From: Oxytricha trifallax
Taxonomy: Eukaryota > Ciliophora > Spirotrichea > Sporadotrichida > Oxytrichidae
NCBI GenBank assembly: GCA_000711775.1
Contig: ARYC01000102.1
Location: forward strand, 1 to 64,000
Reading direction: 5' to 3'
DNA length: 64,000 nucleotides
Under the pieces are notes generated by a model. That model was not told the origin of the DNA and ran no database searches. It saw nothing but the letters and a program-made list of their open reading frames with translations. Both the position numbers and the translations under genes were made by a program. Positions 1-10,600 of the stretch are shown here, piece after piece. Position 1 is the stretch's first letter. Each line of letters starts with the position of its first letter.

Positions 1-231
1 TTGACTCTATCTTGTTTACAGATCTAAGAAATGATATTCAAATTTAAGTTTATTGATTTCAATTATATACCTCTGTAAAACTTACTATTAAATATGGGCA
101 TCCTATAGGAGGCCAACCTCTAAGAAGGATATGGATAAGGTTTTGAGAACTGGTTTAAAATTTGAGAAATTTATATTAATTTCTTCTGTATTTGTTCCAT
201 ATTTTCAAATTTAAATTGGTACGAAATTAAT

Positions 232-362
232 TAAATGTAACTCCTAAAATGCTAGTACTTAATTAGGAGCTTCATTAAAAGCTAGTAACTTAATTAGGAG
301 CACCACAAAATCACAAAACAATACCTAAAGCAGTAGGAACTTAATCAGGTGCACCTCCTAAA
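232..362. repeat. TBE-1 spacer iterons
   Basis: Imperfect repeats around a core like CTTAATTAGGAGC, in both orientations, lie in the spacer between the divergent 22-kDa and zinc finger-kinase genes. The same cluster is at about 19620-19790 in TBE-2. They could be a shared bidirectional promoter or binding sites for an element-encoded protein; this is inference. Confidence 0.6.
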
Positions 363-734
363 TTGGTTCGTGCTGTAATATATTTATTATTTAAAGTAAT
401 AATGATTACATCCTCACCTATATTTTGAGCTGGGTTGTCTCTTAACACTCATATTTCTTCTCTTATACTCTAAGAACTTCCCTTGAAATTTGTAGGCTTG
501 CAAACTCTCATATAAGCTATCAGTTATAGAGGCAGTTTTATAATTTTAAATTCAAATTTAAATATGAGCGCTAACATTTTAAGAAAAAACAACAGCACTT
601 CCATCAAACTAAATGGGACTTACCTTTGGCGTCAATAAAAGTGTGATAGCTGTGAGATGAACTCTCATAAGGAACTACCAGAGCTATCACTTGAGGTCTC
701 TGTTATTAAAATAGATATTAATAATAGAAAATAA

Positions 735-2010
735 ATGGCAAACAAATGTGTGGGAGACAGAGAGGAGGAGAAAGGTATTAATGAAATTCCTATACAAACA
801 TAAGAAGATGAAGTCTATTTTTGTGAGCTATGTGAGAGAGATTTTGCTCATAAATCAAGCTGGTACAGTCATATGAAGGTCCATAAGGAAGCTAAGCCTA
901 CTGTATACTTAAAGCATGACAAAGTTGATGGAAAGTATGATTGCTTTGAGTGCCATAAGCAGTATCTCATACAAGAGACTTAAAGAAGCATATTTTAAAA
1001 GCCCACAAGAAAGAGATAGTAGTTGAAGATTAAGACACTCAACTGAAGTTGCTCAACAAAAGAAAGCAAGGGAACCTCTTTAAGCTGCTGAGCTTTAACA
1101 AGCAAGCGAATCAGAGTATGTGAGGATTGCACGCAACCTCTTAGCATCAGAGGTCACTAAAATCATGATTAAGATATAATACAAGAAAATTCCAGTACTA
1201 GCATAGATTGATATAGATACTTCTCTCTAAAGCTACCTAATTCTGGAGAACTCCTATGACAAGAAAGTTATTAAGGATCATCAGTATGCTTACAAGGTAT
1301 ATCCTTTCAACTATCTCCTTAGTGATGATAAATATTAAATGGAGTTTACTAATGAGAATTAAGTACTCACTCAGGCCAAGTTTAAAGAATGCAAATACTT
1401 AATAAAGCTAGATGCTGTTCTCCTAGCCAAAGATCATGTGGCTTTCAGACTACCAATCTTTGAGATGACACTCAGAGATTTCATAACTGATCAAAGAAAT
1501 CATAGATAGCTTGCATTAATATCAACCTAAGCTATACAAGGTATCAAAGAGCTTCATAATGTAGGCTTTGTTCACAGAGATCTCAAGCCTGAGAATATAA
1601 TGTTGAACTTTTCACCAGTAAAAGTAACAATTATTGATTTCAACAGAGCCTTAAGAGTGGAAGTATCAAGACTTGGAAGTGTAATGGGAACTCCAGGTTA
1701 TTATCCAGAAAGAGAAGACTGGAGAGATGGAGACTTACAGTGGGATTTATGGGCTTTATCAGCTATAATAATAGAGTGCGATATGCCACGCAACGATTAC
1801 TACTCTACAAAGTGCGAGAAGGATGCAAAGCAAAGAATAAAGCAATTTATTGAAAAAACAAGAGTGTCTCAATCAATGAAGCAAATGGCAGAGTCAATAA
1901 TAATAAAACCAAACTCAAGATCAGACATATCAATAGAGTAGATTGAGTTGTGGTTAAGTAAGATAAACTTCAGACCATTCCCACATGATCCAAAAGTGCA
2001 TTTTGAGTGA
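735..2010 (+). pseudogene. TBE zinc finger-kinase (57-kDa ORF), frameshifted
   Basis: ATG at 735, read with TAA/TAG as Gln, TGA at 2008-2010. The N-terminal third holds C2H2 zinc fingers (CELCERDFAHKSSWYSHMK, then CFECHKQY). The C-terminal half is protein-kinase-like: [12 protein letters not shown] near 1570-1605, then IDFNRA where kinases usually have DFG, then GTPGYYPE. Compared with TBE-2, one base is missing after CHKQY near 962, which shifts the frame inside the second finger. This copy therefore probably cannot make the full protein unless the frame is bypassed. In TBEs this protein is known as the 57-kDa ORF of unclear role. Confidence 0.88.
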
Positions 2011-2051
2011 TTAAATTAAATACATTTACTATAAATTTCACATTAAAACCT

Positions 2052-2129
2052 ATTAATAACCCCAACCCCTAACAAATTCCCTACAAATCAAAGCACTTAT
2101 AAACCTCATTAAGGGGTTTTGGGGTTTTG
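2052..2129 (+). repeat. TBE-1 right terminal inverted repeat
   Basis: About 78 bp, nearly identical to both ends of TBE-2, ending in two telomere-like GGGGTTTT units. The next bases, AATGCAAATCC, carry the 3-bp target site. Whether it interrupts a gene cannot be told: the left flank is outside the window and the neighbouring gene ends at 2268. Confidence 0.9.
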
Positions 2130-2267
2130 AATGCAAATCCACCATTTTTGTGGGCATCTGAACTTCGATACTCATCTGACCTATTGATTATAAAAATTAA
2201 AATCATAATTTTCTTTAAAGTCTTTGCTATATCAATTATTTTCTTTTGTCTCTTTAACTTTTAATCA

Positions 2268-4064
2268 TCAACATCTTAACCGAAGTTTACTTTTGAATGA
2301 ATTTATTTTCCTTGAATAATTTCGTCTGAGTTTTTCATTTTGTTTGAAAAGCTTTGATTCTATGATTTTATCATAGAGCTTGCTATTTGTTACATCTAGA
2401 CTCTATTTTAAAAATATAAATTTCATAACTTTAGATACTCTTACCTAAGCTTGCTGTTCAATTTATTGATATACTATTTCACAGAGGTCTTCTTCCATTT
2501 GTATTAATTCATTGATGGTCAATTTTTACAAGTCTTAAATCTTATGTAAAGCTGGGAAATTCTTAATTAAGCATCTCATTAGTAAATATTGACTTACGCT
2601 TTAAGCCTGGGATAGGAAATAAAATAGAGAAAGGCAACAGTTTTATGCAAGAAAGTAGACGGGTCTTTGATAAATAATTGGTTGAATTTTTTTCTGGTTC
2701 TAAATGCAATACTAGTGAATCATAGTCATAATATTTGCATATAATTTCGTGCTTAAAATTAACTGACTAACCAATATAAATATTGAATCAAATTTTCCTT
2801 GTGATTATCTTTTTTAAGCTGATGATAAGTTAAAAAGTCAAATATTGAGGAAGCTTTACTCTTGTCTAACTTTTATTCAGATTTTTATGATAGACTCAAT
2901 CTCAAAGGGCTAATTAAGGACTTTTTATTTAGAATTTGGGGTTTTAGATCTTTAAGTATCACACTTTCTCTTGCTGAATAAAAATCATCGTCTTCCAGTG
3001 AATTGTCTAGTTCGTAAGGGTGTTTGTTTGAAAGCTAAGAGAATGAAAAATAAAATCTCATTAAATATGCTTTCTATCAATTTAAATGTTTTTTAAAGGT
3101 AAATCATGAACTTCTCTATGATTAAGGGAGGCGTTATTATTTATCAATGTTGCTTTAAGACTACTTTTCTTCTTCCTCATCGCTATCATCAACTACTGGT
3201 TAAGCTTATAAGAAATTACAATATAATTTAAACTTATAAATTGGCTTCAATCATGTAAATATCATAATTCTAGTTCTTTAGCTTCTCCTGCAATAAATAT
3301 GTTTTCAAATCTGATTCGTTCCCATCTCCACTTTCACTTTTCTCGATCTCATGAATTTAATCAAATTCTTCTTCCTAAAGTCCATGAATTCTCTTTTTGC
3401 TTAATTACAGGTTATCTTCATTTAAGAGTCGAACCATGTCTTATATAAGACATTCGCTAAAATTTTCTTTAAATCATTAAAACTTTAACATATAATATAA
3501 CTAAAATTTAAATGAATTCGTACCCTTAAACCAAGTTTTTATCAATTTTGTACTCTTTCTAATCTGATTATGACTCTGAAGAGTATTCATCATCTTCATC
3601 TATCTGTAAAAGTGACACAATCCCCTTATCCAATTAATTAGGTGAGTATTGATTTAGTGAAGTCTTGATTATTTTAACAAGTTTGTTTATTAAAGTTGAT
3701 GCCGTAATTTCTTCAGTATTTCTCTATAAGAACTTTGATAATTCTATTTTGACCAAATCGATTATCTTGTCTGTGTTAGAAATATCATCGAATAGGTTAA
3801 AAAATACTTAAGAAATTAAAGGTCAGCATTCATGTCATGGTTTTAAGCAAAGTCTTATTATAGTAATTTGATCAGGTGCTTTGAGTTTATTGAATACTCG
3901 TATTTATTACTTTAGCCAATGATGAAATTCTCCAAATTTTTGTTTTACTGCTGCTGTCTTCTTGATTTAAGCTATTTATCTGCTCTCTGCTTTTTCAATA
4001 TTTCTTAAGTACTCACTTCTTCATTTGAAGGAATATAAGGCTTTATTTCAGCAACACTTCCCAT
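2268..4064 (-). CDS. Unknown protein, gene split by several IESs
   Basis: Start ATG at 4062-4064 (MGSVAEIKPYIP), stop TGA at 2268-2270. I do not recognise the family; it is acidic in the middle (VVDDSDEEEEK) and basic towards the C-terminus, with Lys/Glu/Gln-rich stretches that may form coiled coils. The frame is held only if several segments are removed: one GT..AG intron after KNLVQ near 3510, a 28-bp segment with 7-bp pointers (3212-3239), an 87-bp segment with CTTA pointers (3040-3126), a segment near 2700-2760 (TATTG pointers or an intron) and possibly an 8-bp segment with TTAA pointers near 3815. Each restores an open frame without TGA. Confidence 0.7.
3040..3126 (-). other. IES in unknown gene, pointer CTTA (TAAG on +)
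   Basis: TAAG occurs at 3036-3039 and 3123-3126. Removing the segment plus one copy joins the codons for RLPQ directly to LSNKHPY in frame and removes an in-frame TGA. The boundaries lack a matching GT..AG pair in the right phase. Confidence 0.6.
3212..3239 (-). other. 28-bp IES, pointer TTATAAG
   Basis: CTTATAA (TTATAAG on the gene strand) occurs at 3205-3211 and 3233-3239. Removing 28 bp joins EANLQ to AQPVVDDSDEEEEK in frame. Treating it as an intron ending at AG gives the wrong phase, so an IES is the better reading. Confidence 0.7.
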
Positions 4065-4449
4065 GCTCTATCTCAATTATTATTGTGGGAATACTATAGA
4101 CATTTAAGAAATAAGAAATTTTAGTAAAATAAAATTAACAATGATAAAAAAAATTTTAAGATTACCTTAAACTTTTTAATTTATATGATTTTTAACTAAA
4201 TAATAGAAATATATCCTTAAGTAAAGAAAAGCAATCTTTCGATTAGTGCAAAATGAGAAATACTATTTAACTTTATAATTCAAAATAAAACTCTATCAAT
4301 TTTTAAGCAGGCAAATGATTGAGATGCTAAGAATATAAAATTAGTTAGCTAAATTTGTTTTAAAATTTAGAGTTTAATTGAATTTCTAACAGCCATATTT
4401 TTAATTAAATTAAATCTTAAATTTATTGAAGTTATAAAATCAAGTGTAT
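4065..4449. other. AT-rich spacer, no gene seen
   Basis: Very AT-rich sequence between two minus-strand genes. No open frame with normal codon use, RNA gene or repeat was recognised; promoter and 3' ends of the neighbours are presumably here. Confidence 0.5.
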
Positions 4450-5560
4450 TCCAATAGTATTACTTGGATAAATTTAGCAACTTCTTATGCATTCTACGTT
4501 TCCTAATGATGGTTTTAATACGCTATTAAATGGTTTTTGGGGTTCTCCCTATGCCTCTAGATGTGTATGTCACGAGATCTATGGACCCAGCCACAGGTTT
4601 GCAAATTAAGCCTAACATGCCTTTCCCTAACCCCTTCGCACCCCCTTTTATTCCTTTAAGTTTTGCTCCCTTAATTGGTTCCATGACTATGCCTGCTACA
4701 GCCCCAACGATTTCTTTAATCATACTCTGTGCACCTTTAGCTAAGCCATCTATCAGATGTGAGACGTCCACTCTATCCAACAATTTTTATTGAGAATCCT
4801 TGTAATTTTGACCAGATAAGTAAAAGGGCGTAACACGAGCACCATCTCCCAATCTCTCAAGAGAAATAATCAAGAGTTAAGTAGCTTTTATTGGGGCTTT
4901 TGCAACACTTAGTAGACCTCGACTCAATTTATTGCTTCCAGGTTGCTCTATGTCTAAGACAGGGCTTAGCAAGCTGCATGAAGTGAAATTCTCTTTTAAT
5001 CTCTCAATATCTAAATTATTCTCACTAAATACAGTAATAATCTGTGATTTCTAAGATCTCACTCGACACAGCTTATAGTCGAATGAGGGTATTAAATCCC
5101 CAGTTATCTGATCTGATATCAACCCTAAAAACTTCAATTTTAGTATATCGAGACTCGATAAATACTTATAAACTTACTCTATTGCTCAAGCATTTATCCT
5201 CCTGGGAGAAACAACTTCTTGAATGGTCGAGACTTAATTAATATAAAGCATATATTTCTAATAAGACCATATTTAAGTAGATTTATTTTTTAAACTAGTT
5301 AGATTGCTTGAAAAGATAAAGGACTCCATTTGTCTAATCCAATATGAACATGTTTCTCACTATTTTTAAATTTAGAAAATTCATAAAGTATTTTATTTAC
5401 CATTTGATTCTGAAAATATAAGCATTCCTCTAACATAGTGAAAAGTGTCAGTGCTTCTGTTGCTTTGTTCAAAAGATTGCTATTGAAATTCTGATGAATT
5501 TTACTCTTTGATTTGTGCTGAATTGTTATGTTTAGATGTTTAGGATGTCATGAATTATAG
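4450..5560 (-). pseudogene. VPS13-like C-terminal fragment
   Basis: The minus strand at 4526-4783 encodes the Gly-rich VPS13 C-terminal signature, e.g. EPIKGAKLKGIKGG and GLICKPVAGSIDLV, diagnostic of VPS13 lipid-transfer proteins acting at membrane contact sites. Upstream, open frames run to about 5560 (e.g. SFQAIQLVQKINLLKYGLI) but the frame changes near 5040 and again around 5180-5230, by small IESs or decay. VPS13 proteins are usually about 3000 residues; only about 350 are here and no N-terminal parts are nearby. It could be one end of a scrambled gene whose other segments lie elsewhere, or a germline fragment. Ends are approximate. Confidence 0.7.
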
Positions 5561-5974
5561 ATTAATATAATAGAGACTCTTTTTTATTATAATAAAATTA
5601 ACTTAATAATTAGATTATTTATAAAAAGTTATGTTAAAATAACTCTGTATTCAATTGAGTTAAAATAATTAGAAAATTAATGTATATCTTTCTAATTATA
5701 TTATTGCTTTTCTGTAAAAATTTGACTTTATTATATTTACATTAAGATATTATTTTATTAAAGAAAAAAAAAATTTATGGAGAGCATATTTCTACAAATA
5801 ATAATTTTAAATTGATAAATTGATTTTAATTAAGAATATATTTCTCATGAAATTTATTTAAAACTTATATTATAATACAATTTACAATTAAAAATGAATA
5901 AAATTTAGAATTAGTTATTAGTTAATTTATATTTAATTTAATTAAAATGGCAATGAGTGATTTTCATTATATGG
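5561..5974. other. AT-rich spacer
   Basis: About 85% A+T with no convincing open frame; separates the VPS13-like fragment from the palindrome. Confidence 0.45.
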
Positions 5975-6981
5975 TATTAATCTAGTATAATCGAAATGAG
6001 GAGATCGTTATAAAGAAATCAAAAATGCAATGAATTAAGATTATGATCATATTAGAGTATACTAATGTTTTTTCAACTGTCGATATTATGAATTAAGATT
6101 AACTATTTTAATTCTCAACTCTATATTACTAATCAATCATGGAGAATTCTAATTATTTATTTTTTTCACTTTTCCTGATTAGTTTGTATTTTAGCGCAGT
6201 CTCAGCGATGTATCTGTAGTAGTCTCCAACTTTTTTCTTAAATTTTCTTAGACATCTTCACTATATCTTCAGGGTATCTTCATCGTATCTTCCTCAAAAA
6301 ATAAAAAGTCAAAAAATATTAAAATTAATAGCAATAACAGCAATAGCAGCAATAGTAACAATAATATTAGCAGTAATTAAATCAATCTCAAGCATTATTA
6401 TGAGTCTAGTTGAAATTCCAGAGAATTTCAAAATTTTAAATTCATCGATTTTTCATTGTTTTCATCAACATATTCTTCATTGTCATCTTCATCACTAGGT
6501 CTTTAAACTAACAATTTTAGAAAATTTGGATTTTTTTAAAAAAATCCCAGACTCATAATAATGCTTGAGATTGATTTAATTACTGTTATTATTGTTGTTA
6601 CTATTGCTGCTATTGCTGCTATTGCTATTAATTTTAATATTTTTTGACTTTTTATTTTTTGAGGAAGATACGATGAAGATACCCTGAAGATATAGTGAAG
6701 ATGTCTAAGAAAATTTAAGAAAAAAGTTGGAGACTACTACAGATACATCGCTGAGACTGCGCTAAAATACAAACTAATCAGGAAAAGTGAAAAAAATAAA
6801 TAATTAGAATTCTCAATGATTGATTAGTAATATAGAGTTGAGAATTAAAATAGTTAATCTTAATTCATAATATCGACAGTTGAAAAAACATTAGTATACT
6901 CTAATATGATCATAATCTTAATTCATTGCATTTTTGATTTCTTTATAACGATCTCCTCATTTCGATTATACTAGATTAATA
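5975..6981. repeat. 1-kb inverted-repeat (foldback) element
   Basis: Arms of about 432 bp (5975-6407 and 6550-6981) are inverted copies with very few mismatches around a 142-bp centre. The tips read TATTAATCTAGTATAATCG. The arms include an AGC/AAT-rich microsatellite-like part (GCAATAGCAGCAATAGTAAC). Flanking TA bases are consistent with a TA target duplication but are ambiguous in such AT-rich DNA. No ORF resembling a transposase is present, so it looks like a non-autonomous element. Confidence 0.85.
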
Positions 6982-7608
6982 TAAATTTATAGTTATTTAT
7001 TTGACTCAATTTAATTTGGATAAAGCTAAGAGTAATGATTTTGATTGAGATTAAAATAAAATTTGCTTAATATCTTTAGCAAAATTGTTAATAATTTTTT
7101 CAAAACAAGTTTAATATTCCTGAAATTTATAGATATATTTTTCATAATAATAAATCAAATATTATTTAATATTAAGAAATTTGTAATAAGTAACATTTAT
7201 TACTAGAATAAATTTATAATAAATTATATTATTACAATTAGATTTAATATTTCTAATACAATTTGAAACTTGATTAAATTATTATTCTTATAATTGATTT
7301 AACATTTTATTTAAATTCCTTGTTGCATAATATGAATTTACCAGTGGTGCTTAAACTAAGCATAAAAAGAGATCATATTTTAAATAATTTTTGAATTCAA
7401 TTTGTATAAAGCAATTATTAAAAGAGCGGTATTTTAATAATGAACGGCCAAAACAATAACTTATTCTACTTTATTTATAATATTTTTAGATTTTTATATT
7501 TGTTTATTACCATATAATGCTTTATTTTTCCTCTTTTTAAATATTTGTAATAACGTGAATAGTCATATATAAAGATTTCTTGCAAATCAATCTTTCGAGT
7601 AACAAATA
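6982..7608. other. AT-rich spacer upstream of RING/B-box gene
   Basis: No open frame or repeat recognised. The last 100 bases before the ATG at 7609 probably hold the promoter and leader. Confidence 0.45.
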
Positions 7609-10600
7609 ATGCCACCAGAGTCAATCAGAAGAACAGGATAACTTAATAATTTACCTCAAAGCCAAAATCAAACAAGTATTCCTGTAACAAACATCTTGAA
7701 CTAGGGATAAGCTCAGCAATTACAATAGTTAACAGCTCCATCTCTCTAAGAAGTGTAAGCATTAAACAACAGCGTTTTGATGAATCGACTTGGTAATGTG
7801 GCTGCTAGCATTCTAGATTAAAGCGTTACTGATTAAAACACTACCATTAATTCGAGTGCTTAATAATAAATACCTAGCTTGGTATAGCAAAACTAAATTA
7901 GTGAAGGATCGACAGTTTAAGGTCAAATTAATGGAGTTGAGAATAACTAAATAAATAATGTAATATCAATCACACAATAATAAAATGCTGATCCACTTGC
8001 TGATATCCTTTTTCGCAATCCAAATTAAGAGGAGTTAAAAAGATCACGTTAAAACACTAGCTTAAGATAACCGAATCGTGTTCAATAAAGCGATAGCTAC
8101 TATAATTATTAGTAAAACCATCAATCTTCATCCTCTTCATCGGATGATGTTAAACTAACATAATTAAATTATCAATTATTTGCAATTAGGTTGGTAACTT
8201 TAATTTCAATTGACTCAAATCTTCTTCATATATAATATAATTTACAATGATGAAGATGAAGTACCTCAAAACTAAAATTAAGTATCAACTGATCCAACTT
8301 TGGCATACTACTAACATCTTGTTTAAAACCTCTCAGCTTGTACGATCTGTATCTGCCAATATGACGGCCAGGACAAGAAGCCGAGACTACTGACAAATTG
8401 TGGACATGCTTGCTGCAATTAGTGTTTAATGTCTATGCATAAAATTTAAGTGGAAAAGAGAATAAGTCAAGAGGAAAATCGAGGTATTATTTTTAATTTT
8501 TAAAAGAAATTATCTTATGAACATAAAAAGTTAAGAAATAAAGCTAAATATACAGTTTATAACAATATTTTGAATTGTATTGACAGATCAAGAATTAGAG
8601 ATGAGAGCTTCACAAACTAATTCTAAATAATAACTTTAAGTCAATTGCTTATCTTTGTTTTAAAATCTATATTTACATTTTTTATAACTAAATAGAATGC
8701 CATGTCTGCAAGGTAATAACATAATCAGATCCGAGTAAACTTCCAATTGTCTATTAAATGATTCCTCCAATGAACTCCATTGAAAAAAGTACTTAAATTG
8801 ATAGTAAATAGATAAAATGCTAAAATTGTGATAAAAATAAGGGGGCTACTGTTTTTTGCTAAAATTGCGAGGTTTTCATTTGTAATTTATGCAAAATTGC
8901 TCATAATGATAATAAATATTCATTAACGTTAATATCTCACATATTTGGAAGATAGAATTATTATATTTTTAAAATAATTAATGAATAATAATGAAAAAGA
9001 TTGGCAAAATAACGATGAAGACAATTTTGGTAAAAAATCCAAGAAAAAGTAGCCAAAACATTAATATTTTAACTTGAATAAAAGAGTCTAACAAATTAAT
9101 GATAAAATTAATTTAAATTTCAACAGATTTAACGACAGAATCCAACAGATATCAAACTTATACATCTTTAATTGTCGTTAATCTTTTTATATTTTCTATG
9201 ATTCTTTTTTTTATATGGATTTGAAAACTAACAAAACCAATTAAGTATAGTCAAAGATCAAGTCCATGGTATGAAAAATTAAATGCAAGAGTATGTGAAA
9301 TTAATAAAAATTAAGTTATAAGAACATATTGACAATTTATACTAAAAGTTCTTAATTTCTTACAATGACACAATAGATTAAAATCATTAGGATTTGATAT
9401 ATTGATAGATCAGTTTTTAATATGAGGTTTTAATTATAATTGGAAATTAAATTTTTAATTTTTTATAAAATCTTTTTATAAATTAATTCGATAATCTTCA
9501 AAGTTTTTATTAAATTTACAACAAAATAAATTATGATACAATTCAATTTTTTAAAAAAACTGATATAAACTCTATGAAAATCATTATTCTATAATAGCAA
9601 ATGTTTTAGCTCACCGGCGATATAAGAATCTAAAATCAATTGAAAGAGTAATATGAGGCAAAAATAGACAAAGTAATAAAGGAAAGCACAAAAGACATTG
9701 TAAAAAATGAAGAATAATTTAGAGAATATTTAAGTATCAACAATCTGTAAATGCAGTAGGAGAACTCAAATTTATCATAGTATTAGGAAGGCGATATTTA
9801 AGAAGCATTTCAATAGTTTAAATTAAATTTTAATTCATTGCGATTGAAATAGATGATAACAATATCTATCTAAATATAAATAAAATTGGGTAATTATTAT
9901 CTATTTTCAAGTTTGACGAATAAATGAGACAGTCGAATTCTCATTTAGGTTTTTAAAAACTTAAAAGTTTAATCAGAGAAACCATATAATTTCAAGATTT
10001 CTCGCAAGTACCAGCAATAAATTATATTTTTTCTACAATCTTAGCCATCTTGATAAATTTTATGTAAAATAAAACTTTTATAACAAAAATATTGTACTTA
10101 TATAAAATAAAAGTAATCTTAAAAGAAAAAAGTGCATAAAGATTGATTTTACAAGCATAAAATGATTCGAGATAAAGTAATTAAATTTAACCAAAGCGCA
10201 GAGACTAGAAATTAGAAAGGAAAACTAAAAAGTAGCAAGAAATGATAGAAAAATAACAATCATTAGAAGAAGTGAAAAATGATGCATAAACTTCTCAAAT
10301 TGAAAGCAAATAGACTATTTTTATGTAAATTTTATATAATAGACTGGTGGTAAGAAGGAAAAAGTTTGCAAGCAAAAGAATAAGAGTTTATAATAAGCTC
10401 AGGATTTGGAAAAAGAAATTCTAGGAAAGAGAAATTAGAGAACAAGGACAGTGAAAAACGACTCTGACGAGGATATGCTGTTTTCTAACAATAATTCTTC
10501 CAAAAATTAAAATGAAAAGACTGTTAAAGACTCAAGCTTACTTAGCAAAAATTCAAGAAATTAACATGACCCCTTAAATTCCAAGAATAAAGCTCAAAAT

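Larger units (their letters stand above)
1..2129 (+). mobile_element. TBE-1, right half of a TBE transposon, cut by window start
   Basis: The right end is an inverted repeat at about 2052-2129 finishing GGGGTTTTGGGGTTTTG, followed by AAT (2130-2132), the expected ANT target duplication. The first bases match, in reverse, the start of the 22-kDa gene in TBE-2 (around 19980-20000), so the 22-kDa gene and transposase lie before the window. Content: divergent spacer (1-734), zinc finger-kinase gene (735-2010), terminal repeat. The sequence is closely similar to TBE-2 and much less like TBE-3 and TBE-4, so TBE-1 and TBE-2 form one subfamily. Confidence 0.92.

Noticed and set aside
4530-4793. 87-codon open frame on the + strand
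   Set aside because: Antisense shadow of the VPS13-like Gly-rich sequence on the minus strand, which has clear family motifs.
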